A stretch of 50,954 nucleotides of DNA from an uncultured Lachnospiraceae bacterium (GCA_910577015.1 CAJTKU010000020.1:1-50954); one strand, 5' to 3'. Shown: positions 39,433 to 48,097, numbered from the stretch's first letter. Notes: generated from the letters alone by a model not told the origin. Numbers and translations: made by a program.

Positions 39433-41106
39433 TCAATTCAAATAATGGACAATGATACGATTCACATATCCGCCCTCCAAAAGCGTGAAACGGATCATAT
39501 ACTGATTCGTTTCCTTTGCTGCCGCCCATCCGTCCGTTCCGATAGCTTCCACACTTTCCCTGTTTATCCCGCTTGTATTTTCCGACAGGGCTACCCACGC
39601 ATTGCCGATATAGGCTTTCCAAGTTTCCCCGCCGTCAAAAGAAAAGGCAAACAATGTTGCATCATCCGACTCAATCTCAACTTTCTCCACTCCGAGGATT
39701 GTACTGTCAGTCATCTGTGTATTCTTGGAATAGACAATCTGGGGCGGCGGTACTGCCAAGACCTCTGCCCTTATTATGGGAAGGACGGCATCCGAATCCT
39801 GCCAGTAATACAGCTTCGGATTCACAAGCCTTGTGAAGACCTCAGACTGTGGAAAGTTTTCAAATCCCTGCCGGCGGAAAAGATCAGCATTGATTCCGTC
39901 AGCCTCCACTTCAATCAGATGTGTACGCTTCTCTGCCTCTCCCTGACTGTCGGTATATCCAAAACTGCCTGTTCCTTCATTATAGAAATACCCTCCCCTT
40001 ATCCTGTCATAGAAGCAGACACGCACTTTTTCATCTATGCATGGGATAAGGTCAAGCATTTTCTTTTCTCCCTGCCACACCTCTATGCCGTAAATCCAGC
40101 CGCAGAAGAAACGGCTGTCAAGTCTGCCGTCCGTATTATATGTCCCCACAGTCAGCTCGCATGGGGAAGCGAATTCACATTCCGCAAATTCTGCAATCAC
40201 AACTCCATCCCTCTTCAATCCGTCCGCTGCCAGTTCTATCTCCACATCAATCCCGGAATATTCGTCTGCTTCTTCCGTTACGGACTCAGTTCCAAACTGT
40301 CCGCTGATCTGGGTACTGCTCGTAAGGAACACGCCAAATTTTGCCTCGCCTGTGGATTTTCTGCACCCAAACAGGGCATAGTCCCCAAACTGCGAAGTCT
40401 GAAACCGCACCTTTACTTTTGTTCCCTGATCCGGCACAATCCCTGTCCTTATCAGCTGACAGCCCGTGAAACCGATGGAATCAACAAATGCCTTTTCATG
40501 TTCCACACGGTACATGATTCCGTCCCCGTCTTCCATCAGATACCTGCGTTCAAACGGCGGCTCTATCTCGATAATGTCATAGTCAACGGAAAACTGTTTC
40601 CCCATATCATCCAAGCGGTAAAATGATATATACTGCTGCCGGGAAGTCTCTACCGTAAAACTCTGATTCATCCTGCCGTTGATTCTGCTGCTTCCAAGGT
40701 AGCCGGAGCTTTCAGGCGCCTTTATGATGTTTAAGAACATATCCCCGGTGTCAATAAAGAGCCACTCATATTGGAGTGCTACGCTTTCCGCAGCGCTGTT
40801 ATACTGCGCATACCCTTCCCAGCGGATTTTCAGGACACGGTAACTGCCAAAGAGCGTGGCTTCCTCCCTGTAAAAGTGCCACATCTTCGCATCCCTACGG
40901 CAGACGAGCAGATGCTCTGCATTTGCCCCAAGCCCTATAAAGCTGTTCCCACTGACAAAAATCTGCGATGCCGGCATCCCGTTAAAGGGAAACCAGTCCA
41001 CACCCTCAAATGTCATGGTGTCATCGTCATGGCCGACATTATTTACCAGATGCTGCATATTCTCCGTAACATTCAGCATTTCCCTGACGGAATCGTAATT
41101 AACCAT
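39433..41106 (-). CDS. Phage minor structural / tail fibre protein with LamG-like domain
   Basis: A 557-residue protein (MVNYDSVREMLNVTENMQHL at the N terminus, GGAGG before the ATG). The middle part (about residues 210-370) looks like a concanavalin/LamG fold: V-K-V-R-F-Q-T-S-Q-F, L-F-G-C-R-K-S, E-L-T-V-G-T-Y-N-T-D-G-R, F-C-G-W-I-Y-G-I-E-V-W, then L-I-P-C-I-D and GGYFYNEGTGSFGY. Such domains in tail proteins bind surface glycans. The C-terminal part has an Ig-like segment (SFDGGETWKAYIGNAWVAL). Overlaps the tail hub gene by 8 bp. Role in adsorption is inferred from fold and position. Confidence 0.75.
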   Translation of the reverse strand: MVNYDSVREMLNVTENMQHLVNNVGHDDDTMTFEGVDWFPFNGMPASQIFVSGNSFIGLGANAEHLLVCRRDAKMWHFYREEATLFGSYRVLKIRWEGYAQYNSAAESVALQYEWLFIDTGDMFLNIIKAPESSGYLGSSRINGRMNQSFTVETSRQQYISFYRLDDMGKQFSVDYDIIEIEPPFERRYLMEDGDGIMYRVEHEKAFVDSIGFTGCQLIRTGIVPDQGTKVKVRFQTSQFGDYALFGCRKSTGEAKFGVFLTSSTQISGQFGTESVTEEADEYSGIDVEIELAADGLKRDGVVIAEFAECEFASPCELTVGTYNTDGRLDSRFFCGWIYGIEVWQGEKKMLDLIPCIDEKVRVCFYDRIRGGYFYNEGTGSFGYTDSQGEAEKRTHLIEVEADGINADLFRRQGFENFPQSEVFTRLVNPKLYYWQDSDAVLPIIRAEVLAVPPPQIVYSKNTQMTDSTILGVEKVEIESDDATLFAFSFDGGETWKAYIGNAWVALSENTSGINRESVEAIGTDGWAAAKETNQYMIRFTLLEGGYVNRIIVHYLN

Positions 41107-43111
41107 TCTTTGACACCTCCAGTCTGTCTATTCTTGCGAACTGTCCTGTATTGATATCCAGTTTCGTCATTCTGCCCGCATCTACCGGCTGTTCCCTGTT
41201 TACAAAGTCATACTCTGTATTTAACTCAAACACGGCGTCCGTTTTTACAAAATACCTGTCGAAATCCATTTCATCACGGTCTGCCGTTTCAATAATCTCT
41301 GTTACGACAACAGGATTTACCTGTGCGGTTTCCTTCATTCCCATAATGCCATAGCTTGCCAGTGAAGCCGGCATAAAGCTCTCATGGATGCCCGCAGGTC
41401 TTGGTGCTTCCTTATGCACCGCCGCCGATGCAGACATCCTCCTGATGCTCATACTGCCCGCGGCAGGAATAATATGGAATTCAGACTCCGTAAACTCTAG
41501 CCGTCCGTCCCACACATTATTGGAAGACAATCCCTGACCGCTGATGGTTGCGATTGCCTGTCCCCTGTCAATGAAAGCACTTCCCCCGCTTATCCTTATA
41601 CGGACACGGAAGGTATTATAAGCATTTGCATCCAGACCGCTGAGCGGATAATAAAGGTTTAGGATATGCCGCCCGGAGTGCATCGTCTCCACGGGAATAT
41701 AAGTAGTCAGCACATTATCGTTTATGATGTAGGTCACGGTAACGGCTGCCTGTCCGTCATCCGTTATGGATACATCAAACTCCTCTTCTTCCCCCGTTTC
41801 TTCGTCCACCCGCTTGGCATTCCCCTTCTTTTCCACTCTGTCAGCCGACACATCCATCAGAATGCTTGCATGGAACTGTGCATCCGTATCCTCATTGGAA
41901 GCAAACTCAATGCTTGCCACTTCCGTATCCTGCATTCCCACTGTATATGGCGATGCGTTCATGAATGTGTGTACTGCAATCCTTCCGGCTTCCACCGAAT
42001 TGAGAAGCCCCGTGATATTTTTGTCATTCTTGGACTTTGCACCTGCAAGCCGGGGATTTTTGCCTACGCATTTCAATGTGTGTTTTCCGTTGACCTTAAA
42101 CTCGTACTTTGTAATGCAGGTTATCTGCTCCCCATCCGCATGGCCTCCTGAAAAGGTAATGATGTCTCCCAGATCAAATGCCGGGTTTCCGATTGTGGAT
42201 GAATCAAACGGTACATAATTTATCACGCTGATATCATTTAATATATTGGAAAGCAGCTTCTTTCTCGTTTCAGCAAGTCCGAACTGAAGAAGGGGATTCA
42301 CGCCAAGATTCATTGTCAGCCCGTTATCTTCTTCCAGTGCCGTGTATTCTGCCGTCTGTGTCCTGACATTTGTGGAACTGATGGCGGTATATCTGGTCAC
42401 AAAATCTGAGAAACTGCTTGAAAACCGCTGTCTGCTCGGAATATCAGCCACCGGTTCATTTCCGTATTTACGGAGTTCCAGCTGTCCTGCCCTGTTTATT
42501 GTTGCAAACCGCCCAAGAACCTGCGCCACATAAAAAATGACATCCCTCCATGTTTCGATGTCATTTTCAGTATAGATTCCCAGCATAATGCTTCCGTTTC
42601 CCCACTTTTTTATCTCTTCCTCGGTATGTGCGAGTTCCACTTTGCATTTCTCACACGCAAGCACAAGCAGTTCATATGCCGTTCCGCTTGATACGATATT
42701 CTTAAAATCTGCATCAAAGCGGAGCATATAATCATAAGCCTTGATTGCAAGGCAGTTGATTGTCCTGTCAGCTTCGGATATTTCAAAAATCCCCATCGGG
42801 ACTTCCTCATATATCCCGCCGCCCGTATCAAGGAAAAAGCTGATGGTTATGACTGCCCCTTCCAATGTATGGCGGTCTATCTCCGAATAAAGGGTAATTC
42901 CCATTTCTGCCGCATACACCGCCCCTATCTCTATCTCATTGCTTCCGCAGCACTGGTTGGTTATATAACCGCTGCCTTTCACAATATCATCATTCCTGAA
43001 CGGATACCTGACACCCGATTTCGTTGTTATGCAGCCTTCAAAATAAAAGGACCTCGTGCTGTCCTGTATCGCCTTCCTGAATTTTTCACTTACAGGATAC
43101 ACCCGATCCAC
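41099..43111 (-). CDS. Phage tail hub / tail-associated (Tal-like) protein
   Basis: A 670-residue protein starting at GTG 43111 (MDRVYPVSEKFRKAIQDSTR) behind AGGAAGG. The first 380 residues match the pattern of siphovirus distal hub proteins (P-V-S-E-K-F-R-K-A-I, C-L-A-I-K-A-Y-D-Y-M-L-R-F-D, N-A-I-like domains, F-D-L-G-D-I-I-T-F-S-G-G-H-A-D-G). The C-terminal half is an extended beta region. It follows the tape measure and DUF6711-like genes, the standard place of the tail hub, where the tape measure emerges. No endopeptidase motif is evident. Confidence 0.8.
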   Translation of the reverse strand: MDRVYPVSEKFRKAIQDSTRSFYFEGCITTKSGVRYPFRNDDIVKGSGYITNQCCGSNEIEIGAVYAAEMGITLYSEIDRHTLEGAVITISFFLDTGGGIYEEVPMGIFEISEADRTINCLAIKAYDYMLRFDADFKNIVSSGTAYELLVLACEKCKVELAHTEEEIKKWGNGSIMLGIYTENDIETWRDVIFYVAQVLGRFATINRAGQLELRKYGNEPVADIPSRQRFSSSFSDFVTRYTAISSTNVRTQTAEYTALEEDNGLTMNLGVNPLLQFGLAETRKKLLSNILNDISVINYVPFDSSTIGNPAFDLGDIITFSGGHADGEQITCITKYEFKVNGKHTLKCVGKNPRLAGAKSKNDKNITGLLNSVEAGRIAVHTFMNASPYTVGMQDTEVASIEFASNEDTDAQFHASILMDVSADRVEKKGNAKRVDEETGEEEEFDVSITDDGQAAVTVTYIINDNVLTTYIPVETMHSGRHILNLYYPLSGLDANAYNTFRVRIRISGGSAFIDRGQAIATISGQGLSSNNVWDGRLEFTESEFHIIPAAGSMSIRRMSASAAVHKEAPRPAGIHESFMPASLASYGIMGMKETAQVNPVVVTEIIETADRDEMDFDRYFVKTDAVFELNTEYDFVNREQPVDAGRMTKLDINTGQFARIDRLEVSKNG

Positions 43112-43118
43112 CGCCTTC

Positions 43119-43481
43119 CTAAAATTCCTTCAGTTCAAAGGACACCTTCCACAGCCCTTTGCAGGATGTATCTTTTACAAGGCTGCTCTTAAAGCCCTCC
43201 ATATACATCTTTGTTTCCCTTATTCCAAGTTCCTCCGTATCGAAGTACCGCACCGTAATTCTGGTCATCTTCTTATATTCTGTCAGTTTCTTGAGCCATT
43301 TATGGGTAACTTGGAACGAAACGGAGATATCCACGACCCCTGTCCTGACCAGATCCCTCTGTGTTGTTCCCGCTTCTGTTTCCCCGGATGTATCCGCTTC
43401 CACATCAGACAGCGAAATGTCATAGGAAACCGGCAGAGGCAGGTCTTCCCCTTCAAAATTCAAATACTGTATAAATGCCAT
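43119..43481 (-). CDS. Small tail protein (DUF6711-like)
   Basis: A 120-residue protein (MAFIQYLNFEGEDLPLPVSY start) with mostly beta character, a conserved-looking Y-D-I-S-L-S-D-V-E-A-D-T-S-G-E-T-E-A-G-T-T-Q stretch broken by a flexible acidic loop, and an end W-K-V-S-F-E-L-K-E-F. It lies between the tape measure (1 bp away) and tail hub genes and is likely a distal tail component. GGAGG precedes the ATG. The family name is from memory of similar phage genes. Confidence 0.7.
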   Translation of the reverse strand: MAFIQYLNFEGEDLPLPVSYDISLSDVEADTSGETEAGTTQRDLVRTGVVDISVSFQVTHKWLKKLTEYKKMTRITVRYFDTEELGIRETKMYMEGFKSSLVKDTSCKGLWKVSFELKEF

Positions 43482-43482
43482 G

Positions 43483-46410
43483 TTATCTGCCTCCGCTTCT
43501 TAAATTCATCCTGTTCTGTGCAGTTACCACGACCTCATCAATCAGGTTTCCACCGATATAAACCGGAATGGAGATATTCCCTGCTGCCTGTGCGGTCTGC
43601 ATACTTCCCATTACCTCCCGTATGCCGGACAGAATCCCTGTCAGGATATCCGTCTGTGTCTCCTGCCTTCCCTGAATGCTTTGTGCGGAAACATTCGGAT
43701 TGACCACCATATCTCCCGCCACATCCGATACCGCATCTTTAATCATCCCACGGCTCTTTTCGATCCCTTTTGCAAGACCGCCCATAAAATCAGGCATCCA
43801 GCTCTCATAATCGGTCAGAGGTCCCTCATCCGGCACGGAAAAGTGCAGGAAGGACTTAATCTTGTCAGCCACGCTTTTTACCGCATCACCTACTGCACCG
43901 ATACAGCTTTTGATTCCGTTGACAATGCCCATGACTAAATCCTTTCCCCATGTGACTGCCTGTGAAGCAAGCCCTGTGATATGGCTCTTTACATTGGAAA
44001 ATCCGTTCCTGACCGCATTAAACACATTAGTCATCGCACCTTTGATGGCGTTTACGATTCCGTTAAATATATTGGAAACACAGTTCTTGATTGCCCCAAG
44101 TACCGTGCTGATCGTGGATTTTATGGTATTCCAGATAGTGGAAATCGTATTTTTAATCGTATTCATTATCGTGGAAATGGCATTCTTGACACCCTCGAAA
44201 TCTCCTTTGATGAGTGCTTTGATACAGCTTACCACAGCTCCAATAATGGTTTTAATCGCATTCCATATCGTGGAAAACACGGTCTTGATTGCATTCATTA
44301 CCGTTGTAACTACCGTTTTTATAGTGTTCCATACATTCGTAACAACGGTCTTTATCACATTCAGCACTGTTTCAATAATGGTTTTATATATATTGAAATA
44401 AGTGGTCACGATTGTCTTAATCACATTAAAGACCGTTTCAAATACTCCCTTTATGGCATTCCAAACCGTACTGATGACTGTTTTTACCGTATTGATTACC
44501 GTTTCAATGATTGTCCTGTACAGATTGAAATATGTCGTTACCAGTGCCTTGATAACCTCAAACACCGTGGAGAATATGGTCTTTATCGCTTCCCACACTG
44601 CTGAGAAGAAATTCTTGATTGCTTCCCACACCGTTATGGCTATCTGCTTTACATTCTCCCAAAGATCAATCCAGAACTGCCGGAATCCGTCACAGTTATT
44701 CCACAAATAAATAAATGCAGCCACCAGAGCTGCGACTGCTGCTATAATCAGGAATATCGGATTGGCAAGCATTGTGGTGTTAAGAGCCATGAATGCCGTC
44801 TTTACGGTATTGATTACTCCGGCAACCTTCGGCACTATCGTCATGATTGTGCCGACTGCAGATACCACCTTTCCGATGACAATAAGCACAGGACCTAATG
44901 CCGCCGCAAACATCGCAACCGTAACCACTACTTTTTTTGTACCTTCATCCATGCCGTTCAGCCAGTCAACGAATTTCTGCACCCAGCCCACAATCATTTT
45001 AATTGCCGGCATCAGCAGCTCCCCAAAAGAAATAGCCAGTCCTTCCAATGCCGACTTCAGGATGGTAAGCTGCCCCTGTAAATTGTCAAGCTGCGTGTCC
45101 GCCATCTGCTGTGCCGCGCCACCGCTGTCAGTGATGGACTGCTGTAAATCATCCCATGTGCTGCCCGTATTGGCAAGAAGCGCATTCACGGACGAAAGGT
45201 CGGTTTTGTTGAAAATCTGGCTGATAATATTGCTCTTCTCGGCGGCGGTCATTCCGTCCATGCTCTTGTTAAGGTCTCCGAGGATGTCATTGAGCGAGCG
45301 CATATTCCCTTGGGAATCATACACATCCACGCCAAGCTCTTTCATGCTCGCCGCTGCCTTGTCGGTCGGATTCTGTAAGGACAGGATAATGTTTCTTAAA
45401 TGCGTACCGCCCTCCGCACCCTTAATGCCGTTATTGGCAAGAATGCCGAGAGCCGTATTCAGTTCCGCAGTGCCGCCCCTTACCGATTTTGCCGTAGCAC
45501 CGATGGTAAGTATCCCCTCTCCAAGCTGTGCCACGGAAGTGTTGGTGGACGATGCCGTCTTTGCCATCTGGTCAACCATTGTCCCTGCCTCGTCTACGCC
45601 CATTCCGAGTGCAGACATGGCATCCGTAACCATATCTGATGCGGATGCCAAATCAATGCCACCTGCTGCCGCTAAATTTAAAACAGTAGGAAGTGTGTCA
45701 CACATCTGCTGCGTGTCATATCCGGCAAGTGCAAGATAATTCAATGCCTCTGCACATTCGGAAGCGGAAAACGCCGTCTCGCTCCCCATCTTTTTGGCAA
45801 GCTCGGAAAGCGTATCCATTGTATTTACGGTCTGACCGTCAACCTCGGACATGGAGTCTTTGGTAATCCCCATTGTTGCCTGTACCTGTGACATCGCACT
45901 TTCAAAATTTGCCGCCGTTGTCACAGATGCCGTGCCTAACGCAGTTACCGCTCCCGTAACGGGGAGCAGTTTCTTTCCGGCGGATGAGATGTTGTCCCCG
46001 GCAGTTTTCAGTTTGTCCCCGGCAGCCGCAATTTTCTGTACCGCTGTGGCTGACTGGTTTGCCTGTTCCTCCAGTTTTTTCAGTTCATTTTCTGTTTCTA
46101 TAATTTCACGCTGAAGTGCATCATACTGTTCCTGTGAAATATCGCCGTTTTCAAGTGCCCTGTTTGCCTGTTCCGCAGCCGTTTTTAATGTTTCCAGCTT
46201 CTCCTTGGTTTCTCCGACAGCATCGGATAAGAGTTTCTGCTTCTGTGCCAGAAGTTCCGTGTTTCCGGGATCTAATTTCAGCAGTCTCTCCACATCCTTC
46301 AGCTGTGCCTGTGTATTCTTTATCTCCCCATTGACACCCTTAAGCGCCGTCTGCAGCTTGGTAGTGTCCCCGCCGATCTCAACCGTGATTCCCTGTATCC
46401 TGCTTGCCAA
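43483..46410 (-). CDS. Phage tail tape measure protein
   Basis: A 975-residue protein. The start is TTG at 46410 (MASRIQGITVEIGGDTTKLQ), because AAGGAGG stands 8 bp upstream and relatives begin with the same I-x-G-I-T-V-E-I-G-G-D-T-T; a GTG 27 bp earlier has no site. Regions: N-terminal coiled coil (to about 120), the conserved tape-measure domain with FESAMSQVQATMGITKDSM and A-E-A-L-N-Y-L-A-L-A-G-Y-D, membrane-active hydrophobic helices about 480-570, then about twenty 11-residue repeats (residues 590-810, pattern T-V-W-N-A-I-K-T-V-F-S). The C terminus is LHFSVPDEGPLTDYESWMPD then a linker. It sets tail length and helps DNA entry. Confidence 0.95.
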   Translation of the reverse strand: MASRIQGITVEIGGDTTKLQTALKGVNGEIKNTQAQLKDVERLLKLDPGNTELLAQKQKLLSDAVGETKEKLETLKTAAEQANRALENGDISQEQYDALQREIIETENELKKLEEQANQSATAVQKIAAAGDKLKTAGDNISSAGKKLLPVTGAVTALGTASVTTAANFESAMSQVQATMGITKDSMSEVDGQTVNTMDTLSELAKKMGSETAFSASECAEALNYLALAGYDTQQMCDTLPTVLNLAAAGGIDLASASDMVTDAMSALGMGVDEAGTMVDQMAKTASSTNTSVAQLGEGILTIGATAKSVRGGTAELNTALGILANNGIKGAEGGTHLRNIILSLQNPTDKAAASMKELGVDVYDSQGNMRSLNDILGDLNKSMDGMTAAEKSNIISQIFNKTDLSSVNALLANTGSTWDDLQQSITDSGGAAQQMADTQLDNLQGQLTILKSALEGLAISFGELLMPAIKMIVGWVQKFVDWLNGMDEGTKKVVVTVAMFAAALGPVLIVIGKVVSAVGTIMTIVPKVAGVINTVKTAFMALNTTMLANPIFLIIAAVAALVAAFIYLWNNCDGFRQFWIDLWENVKQIAITVWEAIKNFFSAVWEAIKTIFSTVFEVIKALVTTYFNLYRTIIETVINTVKTVISTVWNAIKGVFETVFNVIKTIVTTYFNIYKTIIETVLNVIKTVVTNVWNTIKTVVTTVMNAIKTVFSTIWNAIKTIIGAVVSCIKALIKGDFEGVKNAISTIMNTIKNTISTIWNTIKSTISTVLGAIKNCVSNIFNGIVNAIKGAMTNVFNAVRNGFSNVKSHITGLASQAVTWGKDLVMGIVNGIKSCIGAVGDAVKSVADKIKSFLHFSVPDEGPLTDYESWMPDFMGGLAKGIEKSRGMIKDAVSDVAGDMVVNPNVSAQSIQGRQETQTDILTGILSGIREVMGSMQTAQAAGNISIPVYIGGNLIDEVVVTAQNRMNLRSGGR

Positions 46411-46475
46411 GCCGCCCACCTCCTTATTTTCAGGCACAAAAAAAGAGCATTTCTGCCCTATGTATAAAATAAAAC

Positions 46476-46533
46476 TTGTATCTGATATGGTATGGTGCTA
46501 TTATATATTTATAGTAGCACCATACCATATCAG
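46476..46533 (+). promoter_or_regulatory. Promoter embedded in a 19-bp palindrome (operator) of the plus-strand gene
   Basis: -35 TTGTAT (46476-46481), a 17-bp spacer (46482-46498), extended -10 TGC-TATTAT (46499-46504). The spacer plus the first two -10 bases are the left arm (46482-46500) of a perfect inverted repeat whose right arm is 46515-46533, around the presumed start site and early leader. Each arm contains the tandem TATGG-TATGG. A protein binding the palindrome would block the promoter. Confidence 0.82.
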
Positions 46534-46549
46534 AAAGGAAATGATAAAT

Positions 46550-46912
46550 ATGCCAAGAATTTATTCCAATTACTCTGACAACGATTTCAGCATCGTTACC
46601 AACCTTGCAAAAGAATTAGGATTCAGTCTCTCTGCCTTCCAACACTACTGCGTAATGCTGTATGCTGACCATAAGGGAAATACATCTCCGATTACCCTTT
46701 TGATCCAAAAAATGTTTCAGAACTTAAACAATTTCAAATCCGGGGATACTTTTATTGTATCTGCACTTCTCCCTTCTGAATGGCCTTCCTTATCCAGAAG
46801 CGATAAAATGACTTTAGCAAAACAGCTTTCGCTTCATGTAAAAAACAATCCAAGCAAATATGAAGTTTACAAAAAGACCTCCGGGAAAACAAATATATAC
46901 AGAAAGAAGTAA
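46550..46912 (+). CDS. Counter-oriented small protein (RHH-like N terminus, DUF1413-like C terminus)
   Basis: The only plus-strand gene of the prophage part. It codes for 120 residues from ATG 46550 (MPRIYSNYSDNDFSIVTNLA), with AAAGGA upstream; an ATG at 46541 is also possible. Residues 10-40 (D-F-S-I-V-T-N-L-A-K-E-L-G-F-S-L-S-A-F-Q-H-Y) resemble a ribbon-helix-helix segment. The C-terminal 60 residues (F-K-S-G-D-T-F then L-P-S-E-W-P-S-L-S-R-S-D-K-M-T-L-A) resemble DUF1413, tentatively. Its stop codon is 1 bp from the stop of the convergent chaperone gene, and its own palindromic promoter lies upstream. Likely an autoregulated moron expressed in the lysogen; function unknown. Confidence 0.75.
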   Translation: MPRIYSNYSDNDFSIVTNLAKELGFSLSAFQHYCVMLYADHKGNTSPITLLIQKMFQNLNNFKSGDTFIVSALLPSEWPSLSRSDKMTLAKQLSLHVKNNPSKYEVYKKTSGKTNIYRKK

Positions 46913-46913
46913 T

Positions 46914-47078
46914 TTAAAACCTGTCAAAATCTTCCTGTGTCGCAAGTTCTGCATACTTGCATTCATCATTCCTGCTTTCCGCATACATATCATTGATAAG
47001 GCCTATCGACAGCAGCTCCAAATCTGCCATCGACAGGCCTAACTGTACGCATCGGAGAAGAAACAGCGGAGTTGTCAT
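46914..47078 (-). CDS. Tail assembly chaperone T extension (made as a -1 frameshift fusion, GT)
   Basis: A 54-codon frame after the G chaperone gene: M-T-T-P-L-F-L-L-R-C-V-Q-L-G-L-S-M-A-D-L, then E-L-L-S-I-G-L-I-N-D-M-Y-A-E and a TAA at 46914. It is the conserved tail of GT chaperones (L-F-L-L-R-C-x-Q-L-G-L-S-x-x-D-L). The slippery heptamer at 47099-47105 in the G frame shifts ribosomes by -1 into this frame through L-R-P-T-E-R-E, so the main product is a G-T fusion. A few ribosomes may start at the ATG at 47078, which overlaps the G stop. It loads the tape measure during tail assembly. Confidence 0.85.
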   Translation of the reverse strand: MTTPLFLLRCVQLGLSMADLELLSIGLINDMYAESRNDECKYAELATQEDFDRF

Positions 47079-47452
47079 TTCACGCTCTGTTGGACGAAGT
47101 TTTTTTTAGCCTCAATGTCCGTCCTGACATTCAGCCCCCAAAGCTCAATCAGCTGCGGAAGCACCTGATATATGGAAAAGGTGTTGAATCCGTCAAGCCA
47201 CTCCTCCGGGGTATCGGGAATGCCCGGCTCGGCGTGCTTTGCCATTATGAATGCAATATTCTCAAACATCTCCAAGGAAAACAGGTCAAGGTTTGACTCC
47301 CCGTCCTCCCCGTTTCCGATGCTTTTCTCAAGGCTGCTCAAATCCTTATAAATATCCCTCTGAAATTTCAGACGGTAAATGCGCGGGATTGCTGCCGATG
47401 CCTTAAACTTTACTTTCTGTCCGTCAATTTCAATATCTCTTACAATGCTCAT
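47075..47452 (-). CDS. Tail assembly chaperone G
   Basis: A 125-residue protein from ATG 47452 (MSIVRDIEIDGQKVKFKASA), with GGAGG upstream; the open frame further upstream overlaps the major tail gene and is a shadow. It has the family look (F-K-A-S-A-A-I-P-R-I-Y-R, F-E-N-I-A-F-I-M-A-K-H-A, W-L-D-G-F-N-T-F-S-I-Y-Q-V-L-P-Q-L-I-E-L-W). Its last codons contain the slippery site that makes the longer GT protein. It sits between the major tail protein and tape measure genes, as expected. Confidence 0.88.
   Translation of the reverse strand: MSIVRDIEIDGQKVKFKASAAIPRIYRLKFQRDIYKDLSSLEKSIGNGEDGESNLDLFSLEMFENIAFIMAKHAEPGIPDTPEEWLDGFNTFSIYQVLPQLIELWGLNVRTDIEAKKNFVQQSVK
47099..47105 (-). other. -1 programmed frameshift site A_AAA_AAC
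   Basis: Read in the G frame, GCT-AAA-AAA-AAC-TTC contains the canonical heptamer with P- and A-site codons AAA and AAC. Slippage by -1 enters the T frame with no stop until 46914. Confidence 0.88.
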
Positions 47453-47465
47453 CCTTTCTTCCTCC

Positions 47466-48095
47466 TTAAGATTCCTTTGCCGCCGTGTTTCCTGCTGCCT
47501 TTTTCGCCGGAACTGAAGCCAAGGCTGCTGCCGGTGCCGGCTGGTACACCTCGCTGTACCAGTTGTTATAAACTTCCTCCGTTGTGCTGTCCCCTGTTTT
47601 TGCCTTGACATATCCGTTTGCAAGCGGTCTTGCTTTCACGGTCAGGGTTTCCGTCTGCACTTCCTTGTCCTCCTCGTTGGTCTTTGACTCAATGGTCGGA
47701 CGGGATGCGGAACAGTTATACATTACATGGCGGATTTTACGGATATCGCCGTCAAACTCAAACAGCAGTGCAAAGCTGCCTGTCTCGCTGTTGGCATTTT
47801 CCACAAGCACATTGTTGGAATCTGCCTCTTCCTTCAGAATATCCGTGCGGAAACTTTCAGGAATCATCGCAAGTTCCAAATCCCCGTCATATCCCTGATT
47901 GTTGTTGATTACATAATATTCCACGCCGTCCGCATAAAAACTCTCCGGCTCTCCTGTCGGATCAAGGCTGATGGACACCGCACCCGGCATCGCCACGGGT
48001 GCCGCAAAAGATATTGTCCCGTCTTCCGCAATGGTAATCGGCGCATAATGCACATTGCAGATGTTGAATTTTACTTTGTTTTTTCTGCCTGACAT
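47466..48095 (-). CDS. Major tail protein (phi13-like)
   Basis: A 209-residue tail tube protein beginning MSGRKNKVKFNICNVHYAPI. Family marks are the E-P-E-S-F-Y-A-D-G-V-E-Y-Y segment, Y-D-G-D-L-E-L-A-M-I-P-E-S-F-R, and F-A-L-L-F-E-F-D-G-D-I-R-K-I-R-H-V-M-Y-N-C-S-A-S-R-P. The Ala-rich C terminus is flexible. GGAGG overlaps the stop of the upstream gene, so translation is coupled. It lies between the tail terminator and chaperone genes, as in other siphoviruses. Confidence 0.92.
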   Translation of the reverse strand: MSGRKNKVKFNICNVHYAPITIAEDGTISFAAPVAMPGAVSISLDPTGEPESFYADGVEYYVINNNQGYDGDLELAMIPESFRTDILKEEADSNNVLVENANSETGSFALLFEFDGDIRKIRHVMYNCSASRPTIESKTNEEDKEVQTETLTVKARPLANGYVKAKTGDSTTEEVYNNWYSEVYQPAPAAALASVPAKKAAGNTAAKES

Positions 48096-48097
48096 TT

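Noticed and set aside
39217..40626. 469-codon plus-strand open frame opposite the tail fibre genes
   Set aside because: Antisense to two genes in a consistent minus-strand tail operon; no start site and no recognisable domains.
44762..45739. 325-codon plus-strand frame rich in Ala/Ser/Val
   Set aside because: Exact antisense of the tape measure domain; composition mirrors that repeat-rich coding strand.
46410..46437. GTG at 46437 as start of the tape measure gene
   Set aside because: No ribosome-binding site before it; AAGGAGG lies between it and a TTG at 46410 that begins the conserved N terminus.
47453..47623. N-terminal extension of the G chaperone
   Set aside because: The extension lies within the major tail protein gene in another frame and is basic low-complexity sequence; the ATG at 47452 has GGAGG upstream.
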